18,717 bases of DNA from RGIG5612 sp964528825 (GCA_964528825.1 CAZGVB010000030.1:1-18717); one strand, 5' to 3'. Counted from the first letter of the stretch, positions 7,614-14,703 are shown. Made by a program: numbers and translations. The notes: generated from the letters alone by a model not told the origin.

Positions 7614-8796
7614 AAATATTTTCTCCTCTGTATCTTGCTATAGCTGCGCAGTCCTTATCTCCTCTTCCAGATATGTTGATAACGATTATCTTATCCTTAT
7701 CCATCTGCGGAGCAAGCTTCCTTGCATATGCCACCGCATGAGCACTCTCTATCGCCGGAATGATGCCCTCCGTCCTTGAGAGATATTCAAACGCGCTTAC
7801 AGCCTCTTCATCCGTTACAGATACATATTTTGCCCTGCCTGTATCATACAGATGTGCATGCTCGGGTCCTACTCCCGGGTAATCAAGTCCCGCGGAAATA
7901 GAATATACGGGCGCTATCTGGCCGAACTCATCCTGACAGAAATAGCTTTTCATGCCATGAAATATACCGAGCTTGCCCGTCGTTATGGTTGCCGCTGTCT
8001 TGGCAGTATCTATGCCCCTGCCTGCTGCCTCACAGCCTATGAGTGCCACCTCTTTATCATCAATAAAATGATAAAAGGCCCCAATGGCGTTAGATCCGCC
8101 TCCCACGCATGCAAGCACCGCATCAGGCAGTCTCCCCTCCGCCTCCATGCATTGCTCTTTTATCTCCTTCGATATGACAGCCTGAAAATCTCTGACCATC
8201 GTCGGAAACGGATGCGGTCCCATGACCGATCCCAGACAATAATGAGTATCCTCTATCCTGCTTGTCCATTCTCTGAAGGCTGCCGAGCAAGCATCCTTGA
8301 GCGTGCTTGTTCCTGTCTCCACAGGGACTACATGTGCCCCCAAAAGCCTCATCCTATATACGTTCAATGCCTGGCGTATGGTATCCTTTTTGCCCATAAA
8401 TATGACACATTCCATGCCGAATAGTGCCGCCGCCGTAGCTGTGGCCACCCCGTGCTGACCTGCTCCGGTCTCGGCGATCAGTCTGCTCTTGCCCATCCTT
8501 TTTGCAAGCAGTGCCTGTCCTAAGACATTATTTATCTTATGGGCGCCTGTGTGATTAAGATCCTCTCTTTTAAGATATATCTTAGCCCCTCCGAGATCCT
8601 CTGTCATATGAGAGGCAAAATACAAGCGTGACGGCCTTCCTGCGTAATTATTCAAAAGCTCAGTAAGCTCGCTATTGAACAACGGATCATTCTTATAATG
8701 GTCATAAGCCGCCTCAAGTTCATTTACGGCATTCATAAGTATCTCGGGCACATATTGTCCTCCGTGAATGCCGAATCTTCCGTTTGCATTTGTCAT
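7606..8796 (-). CDS. trpB: Tryptophan synthase beta chain
   Basis: A 396-residue PLP enzyme joining indole and L-serine to make L-tryptophan, normally in an alpha2-beta2 complex. It is the usual TrpB1 length and starts MTNANGRFGIHGGQYVPE. The PLP lysine is K87 in NHTGAHKINN, the same number as in enteric TrpB. Catalytic E109 lies in AETGAGQHG, the phosphate-binding loop is GGGSNA, and EGIIPAIESAHA and SGRGDKD complete the active site. The COMM-domain segment GSVMGPHPFPTMVRDFQ, through which TrpA signals, is intact. A GGGGGA ribosome site precedes the ATG. The gene lies 199 bp after trpS and overlaps trpA. Nothing is missing, so beta activity is expected. Regulation is presumably through the T-box ahead of trpS, since I see no strong promoter in the spacer. 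Confidence 0.97.
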   Translation of the reverse strand: MTNANGRFGIHGGQYVPEILMNAVNELEAAYDHYKNDPLFNSELTELLNNYAGRPSRLYFASHMTEDLGGAKIYLKREDLNHTGAHKINNVLGQALLAKRMGKSRLIAETGAGQHGVATATAAALFGMECVIFMGKKDTIRQALNVYRMRLLGAHVVPVETGTSTLKDACSAAFREWTSRIEDTHYCLGSVMGPHPFPTMVRDFQAVISKEIKEQCMEAEGRLPDAVLACVGGGSNAIGAFYHFIDDKEVALIGCEAAGRGIDTAKTAATITTGKLGIFHGMKSYFCQDEFGQIAPVYSISAGLDYPGVGPEHAHLYDTGRAKYVSVTDEEAVSAFEYLSRTEGIIPAIESAHAVAYARKLAPQMDKDKIIVINISGRGDKDCAAIARYRGENIYE

Positions 8797-8995
8797 AGTT
8801 TTTCCCCCATTTCGCCTATATTTCCACCTGGTGCAGGTTATCCGGCTCTCTCACCAAACCTATTATCTCTTTTATCTATAAAGGATCCTTTGCATATCGG
8901 TCCGTCCCCGCTTTCTCTCTTTGACTCTGTATCTCGAAAGTAATGACCTGTCATATGCTCCGTGATCTGCGGCATATTTCATTTTTAAATGATCG
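8797..8995 (-). other. trpS-trpB spacer without a convincing gene
   Basis: This 199-bp spacer is long for an operon. It holds a small hairpin (ACCTG-CAC-CAGGT in the minus sense, near 8826-8838) and a 45-codon open frame from an ATG at 8975 to a stop at 8838. That frame has no ribosome site and no similarity I recognise. I see no T-box, no tandem-Trp leader peptide and no clear -35/-10 pair. Confidence 0.5.
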
Positions 8996-10003
8996 TCATC
9001 TTATTTTCTCAGGGAAGCCTACCTTCTTTTGCACCTTGCGAAGCGTTTTTGCTGCAGCTATGGACGCTCTCTGTGCATTATTTTTTATGATAGAGTTGAT
9101 ATAATCCTTGTTTTTCTCAAGATCGGCATATTTTTCCTGTAGCGGTATAAGGCAATCTGCCACAGCCTCCGCTACCGCGATCTTGAAGTCTCCGTATCCG
9201 CTGCAGGATGCAAATTCCGACTCAACCTCCTCATGGCTCTTGCCCGTACATGCGCAGTAGATCTCTATCAGGTTGCTCACACCCGGCTTGTCCTGCGAAT
9301 ATCTGATGCAATTGTCAGAGTCTGTCACTGCTCTTTTGAACTTGCGTATAATGGTATCCTTATCATCCGTAAGATAAATGCTCGCATTCGGATTCTCATC
9401 GGATTTTGACATCTTTTTCAAAGGCTCCTGAAGGCTCATGACCTTTGTGCCTGATTTGCCATAATATCCTTCAGGTATGGTAAATACATCACCATATATA
9501 CTGTTAAATCTTGTCGCAATATCCCTCGTTATCTCAAGATGCTGCTTCTGGTCTACTCCCACCGGGACAACATCGGCCTGATAGAGCAATATATCTGCTG
9601 CCATGAGAACTGGATATGTAAAGAGGCCGGCATTTATATTATCCGCATGCTTTGCGGACTTATCTTTAAATTGCGTCATTCGCTGAAGCTCACCCATATA
9701 TGTGTAGCAATTGAGTATCCACGCAAGCTCCGCGTGTGCCGATACATGAGATTGAAAATAAATACAGCTCTTTTCCGGATCCAAGCCTGCCGCTATATAT
9801 ATCATCATGAGTGTTCTGGCTCTTTTTCGCAGTGTTGCGGGATCTTGTCTTACCGTAATGGAATGCATGTCTACGACACTGTAAAAGCATTCGTATTCAT
9901 CGGTAAGTGTGATCCAGTTTTTAAGAGCACCGAGATAGTTGCCCAGCGTAAGTGAGCCTGTTGCCTGCATACCGCTAAATAAGATTTTTTTTCCGTCTAA
10001 CAT
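8996..10003 (-). CDS. trpS: Tryptophanyl-tRNA synthetase
   Basis: A 335-residue class Ic synthetase that charges tRNA-Trp with tryptophan in the cytosol. It starts MLDGKKILFSGMQATG. The HIGH-equivalent is TGSLTLGNY at residues 15-23; a Thr-containing form is normal in bacterial TrpRS. PVGVDQKQHLEITRDIA matches the conserved GxDQ segment, and KMSKSDEN near residue 195 is the KMSKS loop. Length is typical and no key motif is lost. The start is fixed by GGAGG just upstream of the ATG. Upstream lie a TrpD-like remnant and then a tryptophan T-box with a terminator, so expression should rise when uncharged tRNA-Trp accumulates. trpB and trpA follow on the same strand and may share the control. Confidence 0.97.
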   Translation of the reverse strand: MLDGKKILFSGMQATGSLTLGNYLGALKNWITLTDEYECFYSVVDMHSITVRQDPATLRKRARTLMMIYIAAGLDPEKSCIYFQSHVSAHAELAWILNCYTYMGELQRMTQFKDKSAKHADNINAGLFTYPVLMAADILLYQADVVPVGVDQKQHLEITRDIATRFNSIYGDVFTIPEGYYGKSGTKVMSLQEPLKKMSKSDENPNASIYLTDDKDTIIRKFKRAVTDSDNCIRYSQDKPGVSNLIEIYCACTGKSHEEVESEFASCSGYGDFKIAVAEAVADCLIPLQEKYADLEKNKDYINSIIKNNAQRASIAAAKTLRKVQKKVGFPEKIR

Positions 10004-10038
10004 TATATTTTTCCTCCATATTGTGATTGTTTGCCGAC

Positions 10039-10164
10039 CTATTCATTCGACATTCTTATATATTTTTCCATGGTCTCAAGTGCAGCTCCCGAGTCTATGA
10101 GAGAGCGTTCCGCCATTATACCCTCGGCTATGCTGCTTGTACCCTCGGCTATGCTGCTTGCCGG
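10039..10164 (-). pseudogene. trpD: Probable trpD 3'-end remnant (41 codons)
   Basis: An open stretch runs from just after an in-frame TAG (10165-10167) to a TAG at 10039-10041. The translation includes SSIAEG, LIDSGAALETMEKYI and RMSNE at the very end. This pattern (xSIAEG, then AE...IDSG.AL..LE.YI..SN) is what I know from the C-terminus of anthranilate phosphoribosyltransferase. The rest of that roughly 340-residue protein is absent: the similarity begins only 17 bp after the T-box terminator. The spacing between EG and IDSG may differ by one residue from common TrpD proteins. An ATG inside, with GAGGG in front, could still yield a 25-residue peptide. Alternative reading: an unrelated short ORF. 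The match is from memory, without a database search. Confidence 0.65.
10119..10160. repeat. Perfect 21-bp tandem duplication in the trpD-like remnant
   Basis: Two identical adjacent 21-bp copies (10119-10139 and 10140-10160), each beginning TACCCTCGGCTATGC on the plus strand. The unit equals seven codons and keeps the TrpD-like frame open, giving SSIAEG twice. It looks like a recent slippage or repair duplication at the deletion border. Confidence 0.95.
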
Positions 10165-10181
10165 CTATTTCCCGAGCATAC

Positions 10182-10223
10182 AAAAAGACCTGCCCATGCA
10201 ATAAAAATTGCTGGGACAGGTCT
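10182..10223 (-). terminator. Intrinsic terminator of the Trp T-box
   Basis: On the minus strand AGACCTGTCCC (10213-10223) pairs with GGGCAGGTCT (10186-10195) and is followed by a run of five T (10182-10186). The 5' arm is shared with the antiterminator, as T-box control requires. The loop is AT-rich, with inner pairing GCAAT/ATTGC. Confidence 0.9.
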
Positions 10224-10470
10224 GTAAGATCACCTGCGGTGCCACCCGGCTTGACGCATAAAACGCCCTCTCTGCGCATACCATCATATGCTGACATTGT
10301 TCACGAAGTGTCTGCTCCGTCTCCCATACTTTGCGCTGCTGTGGCTGCGCATTTCCGTTTGCCCTCGAAAGTCCATTCATCCTTGTATAACCGCTGCGAT
10401 CACACCATCCGCAGCTCTCTCATAGGCAAGTGACAAGGACTACTCCTCTTTCTCGTCGGTTTATTTAATG
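10182..10470 (-). promoter_or_regulatory. Tryptophan T-box riboswitch leader
   Basis: A T-box leader that senses uncharged tRNA-Trp by pairing with its anticodon and its 3' end. The 5' part contains GAGGAGTAG, the usual stem I start with the GA/S-turn motif. TCCTTGT pairs with ACAAGGA, and GCTGCG pairs with CGCAGC in the distal arm. The 3' side of the specifier loop reads GAATGGACTTTC, so the specifier is UGG (10373-10375), the Trp codon. The T-box core is GGGTGGCACCGCAGGT. The antiterminator pairs GGG (10245-10247) with CCC (10213-10215) and GCAGGU (10232-10237) with ACCUGU (10216-10221). The 7-nt bulge is UGGCACC, whose UGGC fits a tRNA ending GCCA, as expected for bacterial tRNA-Trp with G73. 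Confidence 0.93.
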
Positions 10471-10476
10471 GTTGGA

Positions 10477-10505
10477 AGTTTATTCCAAAGATTATCAATT
10501 GTCAA
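10477..10505 (-). promoter_or_regulatory. Promoter of the T-box/trpS unit
   Basis: On the minus strand a perfect TTGACA (10500-10505) is separated by 17 bp from TAAACT (10477-10482), a 4/6 match to the -10 consensus. Transcription would begin near 10470, at the foot of T-box stem I. Confidence 0.72.
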
Positions 10506-10522
10506 GCGATTTTTTCAATCGC
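10506..10522 (-). terminator. Hairpin abutting the trpS promoter, possible end of the upstream transcript
   Basis: GCGATT and AATCGC form a 6-bp stem around a 5-nt A-rich loop on the minus strand, directly touching the -35 box. The sequence after it is only moderately T-rich (TTGACAATTGATAATC). A second short stem, GCTGC-TTC-GCAGC, lies about 10 bp upstream near 10533-10545. Together they may end transcription coming from the acetyltransferase gene. The rest of 10523-10630 shows nothing I can assign. Confidence 0.35.
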
Positions 10523-10630
10523 CGTAAGATGTCGCTGCGAAGCAGCTGCTCAAGCCATTCTCTCATACAGCCAAATTTTAGTAATGCACGTGTGAGATAT
10601 GCTGAATTTTACTTTGACACGTAAGGTCTT

Positions 10631-11137
10631 TCAAAGCTCATAAACCATCTCATACCATGCCTCACCACCCCACTTGGACGCCGACAGGCCCAGATTGCGG
10701 AAGCCGAAGCTTTCATACATCGCTATCTTTTCGGGAAGACATGTAAGTATGAGTCTCTTGCGGCCTTTTTCTCTTTCTCTGATCTCATATTGTCTTACTA
10801 TCTCTCTTGCAAGTCCCTGCCCTCTGTAGGCCGGAAGCACATCAAGTCCCGTGAGCAGGACATTTTCTCCGCGCGGATCATGCAATGTGATATCTGTGAA
10901 GAATTCATCGCGAAATCTTGATTCATTTGTTGCAAGTCCGTTTAAGAATCCCGCTATTCTTCCTGTATCCTTATCTATGGCTGCCAAAAAGACATCATTT
11001 GCATATTGCGTTCTCTCATACATATCCTTGCTGCTGCATGCCTCATTCGGCGGAAAGCATATCTTCTCTATCTCTGCGACCTGATCTGCCTCGGACGGCT
11101 CGACCTGCCTGAATTTGAATCGTTCATTTATATCCAA
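10631..11137 (-). CDS. GNAT-family N-acetyltransferase
   Basis: A 168-residue GNAT protein, which transfers an acetyl group from acetyl-CoA to an amine. The acetyl-CoA loop is seen in LDVLPAYRGQGLAREIVRQYE (RGQGLA near residues 106-111). The end LTCLPEKIAMYESFGFRNLG is the usual motif B, with a Tyr positioned as in many catalytic GNATs. The early segment IEKICFPPNEACS recalls the arylalkylamine-acetyltransferase-like branch, but the substrate is unknown. The start appears to be TTG at 11137: no ATG or GTG lies near, and AGGAG sits about 11 nt upstream. The frame stays open upstream through a 15-bp repeat array back to a TAA near 11245, with no start codon there. It follows dtd by 118 bp on the same strand. 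Confidence 0.9.
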   Translation of the reverse strand: MDINERFKFRQVEPSEADQVAEIEKICFPPNEACSSKDMYERTQYANDVFLAAIDKDTGRIAGFLNGLATNESRFRDEFFTDITLHDPRGENVLLTGLDVLPAYRGQGLAREIVRQYEIREREKGRKRLILTCLPEKIAMYESFGFRNLGLSASKWGGEAWYEMVYEL

Positions 11138-11156
11138 ACTCTTATATTCTCCTGCT

Positions 11157-11216
11157 TTTATATTTCTGTCTTTTATATTTCCGTCTGTTATATTTCTGTC
11201 TGTTATATTTCTGTCT
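11157..11216. repeat. Four-copy 15-bp tandem repeat in the dtd-acetyltransferase spacer
   Basis: Four adjacent units of the form (T/G)TTATATTTC(T/C)GTCT at 11157-11171, 11172-11186, 11187-11201 and 11202-11216. The last two copies are identical. Degenerate copies appear on both sides, near 11141-11156 and 11229-11257. On the minus strand they give an A-rich leader and keep the acetyltransferase frame open, since 15 bp is five codons. Confidence 0.93.
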
Positions 11217-11255
11217 TTTTTTCCGGTTTTTGTATTTCCTGCCTTTTATGTTTCC

Positions 11256-11708
11256 TTAAAGCCTGTCTGAATCCAATATTATCGTAAAGGGACCGTCGTT
11301 GACCAAGGATACCTTCATATCAGCGCCGAATATTCCCGTCTCGACCCTGATGCCGCCTCCTAAAGCTCTGCAGCTGTCTATAATATATTCATAGAGCTCA
11401 TTTGCGCTTTTGCCATCGCCTGCTTCGGTAAAGCTCGGCCTGTTGCCTCTTTTGCAATCCGCATATAATGTAAATTGTGAGACCAGCAGCAATGATCCGT
11501 CTACTGCTTCCAAAGGCAGATTGGTCTTGCCGTTTTCATCCGCAAATATGCGCATTCCAAGCAGCTTTTTTACCATTTTATCCGCAATCTGCTTTGTATC
11601 CGAGGTGCAGCAGCCTATGAGCACCAGAAAGCCCTCTCCTATGCTGCCTACCATCTTTCCTTCTACGGTCACATCGGCCTTTGCAACTCTTTGAATCACG
11701 AATCTCAT
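11256..11708 (-). CDS. dtd: D-aminoacyl-tRNA deacylase
   Basis: A 150-residue DTD, which hydrolyses D-amino acids (and glycine mischarged on tRNA-Ala) from tRNA and so protects translation. It begins MRFVIQRVAKADVTVEGK. The SQFTLYAD motif near residue 78, with the oxyanion-forming SQ, is present. The C-terminal NDGPFTI corresponds to the family NxGPVT motif, with Phe in place of the usual Val. Length is normal. The ATG overlaps the stop of the phosphoglucomutase gene by 4 bp (ATGA), and GGAGA lies about 9 nt upstream inside that gene, so the two are coupled. Confidence 0.96.
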   Translation of the reverse strand: MRFVIQRVAKADVTVEGKMVGSIGEGFLVLIGCCTSDTKQIADKMVKKLLGMRIFADENGKTNLPLEAVDGSLLLVSQFTLYADCKRGNRPSFTEAGDGKSANELYEYIIDSCRALGGGIRVETGIFGADMKVSLVNDGPFTIILDSDRL

Positions 11709-13396
11709 GCCGATATCTCTCCGAGACCTTTTTTGATATCTTCTATCATCGCAAGAGCCGTAGCCTCTGACGGGGCCTTAACGCCTATATAATATTTTAT
11801 CTTTGGCTCGGTGCCTGAAGGTCTTACCGCTACCCAGCCCTTTTCGAGGTCGAATATAAGTACATTTGATGCGGGAAGTCCCGTTTTTTCGGTATCTTCA
11901 TAGTCCGTGACAGAGCAGACCTCATATCCTCCTATACTTTGCGGCGGTGCCGACCTTAAGGCCTCCATGTCTGAGGCTATCTCCTGCAGGCCGTCCTTGC
12001 CTTTCTTGGTGACTGAGATCGTCTGTTCCTTGAAAACACCGTATTTCTTATACAATTCATCCACGGCATCCCACAGCGTAAGGCCGAAGGACCTGTAATA
12101 TGCACACATCTCACACATGACAAGTGATGTTCCGCATGCATCCTTGTCTCTTGCGTAATCTCCGCACAGATATCCATAGCTCTCCTCAAATCCGAACAGG
12201 AAGGTGCCGTTTCCCGATTCCTCTGCCTCAAGTATTTTTTTGCCTATATTCTTAAATCCCGTCAGGACGCCGATGCACTTTACACCGTAATTTTCCGCGA
12301 TCACATCCGTCATTCTGCCGGATACTATGGATCTGACGATATAGCCGTCCTCCGGAATGCCGCCTCTTGCCGCACATACGGACAATTGATATTCGCAAAG
12401 CAATGCTCCTATCAGATTGCCGTCCAGCGCATGATATCTGCCTTCTCTGTCACGTACATGTACGCCCATCCTGTCGGAGTCCGGATCTGTGGCAATGACA
12501 ATATCCGCACCGACCTCCTTTGCGAGATCGTCAGCAAGGGTAAATGCATCCGGCATCTCGGGATTCGGGTAAGGCACCGTCGGGAAATCACCGTCCGGGA
12601 TCTGCTGTTCCTTTACCAAATGCACATTCTTAAAGCCTGCATCCTCAAGTGCTCCCGGAATGATCACTATGCCGCATCCGTGGAGAGGTGTATAGACTAT
12701 ATTGATATCATCGGCAACCTCCTCGATGATATCCTTTTCTCTTATAAGTCCGAGGATGGTATCTGTATATATATCATCCATTTCCTTGCCAAGCTCTGTA
12801 TACAGTCCCTTGGAGACGGCCTCATCCCTGTCCATTACAGGTATCCTGAAAATATCCTTTATAGCATTTACGCATTCCATAATACCCGTATCATGAGGAG
12901 ATGTGACCTGCGCGCCGTCCTCCCAATAAACCTTATATCCGTTGTATTCGGCGGGATTGTGGCTGGCTGTTATATTGATGCCCGAAATGCATTTCAGCCT
13001 CCTTACAGCAAAGGAAAGCTCGGGAGTGGGACGGAGCGATTCAAAAACAAATGCCTTTATTCCCTGAGCATTCAAAACTCCGGCGGCTATGTCAGCAAAT
13101 TCCTGTGACATATGTCTGGAATCATATGCTATGACAACACCTCTTTGTGCTCCCCCATCACATGCGTTTATATAATCGGCAAGGCCCTTTGTGGCCTTTG
13201 CGACCGTATATCTGTTCATGCGATTGGTGCCCGCGCCCATGATGCCTCGAAGTCCCGCAGTACCGAATTCAAGCTCCTTATAGAACCTCTCCTCGATCTC
13301 CGAATGATCTTCTGCAATAAGACTCAGCTCTGCCTTCGTCTCCTCATCCACGCACGGGTCTTCAAGCCATCTTTTATAAATTTCTTCAGCCTTCAT
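11705..13396 (-). CDS. Phosphoglucomutase/phosphomannomutase
   Basis: A 563-residue alpha-D-phosphohexomutase of the PgcA/PGM2-like size class, interconverting glucose 1- and 6-phosphate and probably feeding UDP-sugar synthesis. The four signature regions are in order: GTAGLRGIMGAGTNRMN near residue 45, the phosphoserine loop ITASHNPAEYNGYK near 140, the metal site DPDSDRMGV, the sugar-binding GFEESYGYL, and the phosphate-binding RPSGTEPKIKYY near the end. I prefer the ATG at 13396 because AGAGGTG is well placed before it. A GTG at 13402 would instead overlap cca by 4 bp. It lies between cca and dtd in a tight series. The exact sugar preference cannot be read from sequence. Confidence 0.95.
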   Translation of the reverse strand: MKAEEIYKRWLEDPCVDEETKAELSLIAEDHSEIEERFYKELEFGTAGLRGIMGAGTNRMNRYTVAKATKGLADYINACDGGAQRGVVIAYDSRHMSQEFADIAAGVLNAQGIKAFVFESLRPTPELSFAVRRLKCISGINITASHNPAEYNGYKVYWEDGAQVTSPHDTGIMECVNAIKDIFRIPVMDRDEAVSKGLYTELGKEMDDIYTDTILGLIREKDIIEEVADDINIVYTPLHGCGIVIIPGALEDAGFKNVHLVKEQQIPDGDFPTVPYPNPEMPDAFTLADDLAKEVGADIVIATDPDSDRMGVHVRDREGRYHALDGNLIGALLCEYQLSVCAARGGIPEDGYIVRSIVSGRMTDVIAENYGVKCIGVLTGFKNIGKKILEAEESGNGTFLFGFEESYGYLCGDYARDKDACGTSLVMCEMCAYYRSFGLTLWDAVDELYKKYGVFKEQTISVTKKGKDGLQEIASDMEALRSAPPQSIGGYEVCSVTDYEDTEKTGLPASNVLIFDLEKGWVAVRPSGTEPKIKYYIGVKAPSEATALAMIEDIKKGLGEISA

Positions 13397-13398
13397 AT

Positions 13399-14694
13399 TC
13401 ACCTCTTTATCATTTCAAGCAAGATTTCTTTATCATTTAATGCCGGATCCTCTATTACCTTATCCAGCAGCATATTCAGCACTGTACCTATCTCTTTTCC
13501 CTTTTCTATGCCTGCATTCATAAGGTCACATCCGTTTATATCCAGCATAGTCACCTTATATGCATCTCCTCTCTTCAGGATCTGCTCAAGCCTTTGAATG
13601 GCATAAGACATATCAGTGCCTCTTGCATGAGCGAGCTCAAAGAATCCCCTTACGGCATCCTCGCCCGCATACTTCAGCATTTCCCTGATATGTATGTCGT
13701 CATATTTATCTTTCTTACTCTTTTCGCCACAGCCGCCTGTATCTGCAGCCGCAGACATTTTTTCATGTCCTGCAGCATCCCTTTCTCTTTTTTCCAGCCT
13801 CAATATATCGCATACGGCATCTCTTGTGTCATTATCATATGTCATCCTTTTCATGACATCTGAACATTCCTCATATGTAAGGCATTTAAAAAACTCCGCA
13901 AGCAGCAATATTTTGGCATCTCCATCATACATGCTCTTTATATTCTTATAGACACCTGCGCTGTCTTCCCGAAAGCATTTATTCCATACATTCGGAATGA
14001 TATACGGAGCCAGGCCAAGCTCTCTGTATTTGTTTACATATGCGGGATTGTCTGAGAGCAATGTCTTTTCGAATTCTACTCTGATACGCTCCGCGCTTAC
14101 GAGAGAGAGGTTGCCTGCAAAGCTGCTTATGGCCTCTTTTGTATTTTTCTCTATCTCAAATGACAGCTGTGCCGCAAATCGCACCGCTCTCATTATCCTA
14201 AGTGCATCCTCCGAAAAGCGTCTGCATGGATCTCCCACAGCGCGCACGACATGGTCCCGAAGATCGTTCAGTCCTCCGAAAAGGTCGACTATCCCGCCTT
14301 CAGGCTCATAAGCAAATGCATTTATAGTAAAATCTCTTCTTTTCAGATCTTCCTCCAGAGACGGAGTGAACTGTACAGAATCAGGATGACGGCCGTCATG
14401 ATACTGCCCGTCGATCCTGTATGTAGTTACCTCATATCCCACGCCGCCGTATAAGACCATGACGGTGCCGTGCTTGATACCGGTATCTACTGTTGAAGAA
14501 AATAGCTCTTTAACCTGACACGGAAGCGCCGAGGTGGTAATATCCCAATCCCCGGGCTCCCTGCCAAGCAATCTGTCTCTTACGCATCCGCCTACGAAAT
14601 ATGCCTCATAACCGGCATCACGGATACGATCCAATATGAATTTTGCTCCTTTTGGAGCGTTTATATTTATGTTTAAACTGTCCGAGTCGTCCAT
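13399..14694 (-). CDS. cca: CCA tRNA nucleotidyltransferase
   Basis: A 431-residue class II nucleotidyltransferase that adds or repairs the 3' CCA of tRNAs. The head domain shows GGCVRDRLLG from residue 35, the metal-binding pair in GDWDITT (D49, D51), the RRDFTINAF segment near 108, and ERIRVEFEK of the body domain. The C-terminal part carries a hydrophilic insert rich in K, G and A (AAADTGGCGEKSKKDKYDD) before the last helices. That makes it slightly longer than many bacterial homologues. It starts 9 bp after the proS stop with no good ribosome site, so translation is probably coupled to proS. Poly(A) polymerase is the usual alternative for this fold, but the length and motifs favour CCA addition. 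Confidence 0.94.
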   Translation of the reverse strand: MDDSDSLNININAPKGAKFILDRIRDAGYEAYFVGGCVRDRLLGREPGDWDITTSALPCQVKELFSSTVDTGIKHGTVMVLYGGVGYEVTTYRIDGQYHDGRHPDSVQFTPSLEEDLKRRDFTINAFAYEPEGGIVDLFGGLNDLRDHVVRAVGDPCRRFSEDALRIMRAVRFAAQLSFEIEKNTKEAISSFAGNLSLVSAERIRVEFEKTLLSDNPAYVNKYRELGLAPYIIPNVWNKCFREDSAGVYKNIKSMYDGDAKILLLAEFFKCLTYEECSDVMKRMTYDNDTRDAVCDILRLEKRERDAAGHEKMSAAADTGGCGEKSKKDKYDDIHIREMLKYAGEDAVRGFFELAHARGTDMSYAIQRLEQILKRGDAYKVTMLDINGCDLMNAGIEKGKEIGTVLNMLLDKVIEDPALNDKEILLEMIKR

Positions 14695-14703
14695 ATGGCC
14701 GTT

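Noticed and set aside
7249..8424. Plus-strand open frames opposite trpA and trpB
   Set aside because: They have no ribosome sites or recognisable motifs and lie wholly antisense to intact trp genes.
8838..8975. 45-codon minus-strand open frame in the trpS-trpB spacer
   Set aside because: No ribosome site and no similarity to TrpC, TrpF or a Trp leader peptide (no tandem Trp codons). Kept only as part of the spacer description.
10027..10433. Short open frames on both strands across the trpS leader
   Set aside because: They overlap the T-box stems and terminator, whose RNA structure explains the sequence. Only the TrpD-like stretch stands out.
11157..11216. CRISPR array
   Set aside because: The 15-bp units are contiguous with no spacers, so this is a simple tandem repeat.
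12386..13108. Long plus-strand open frame (240 codons) inside the phosphoglucomutase gene
   Set aside because: It is antisense to a gene with all mutase signatures. Its translation is rich in Cys, His, Tyr and Ile with no domain, which is the usual shadow in this AT-biased codon pattern.
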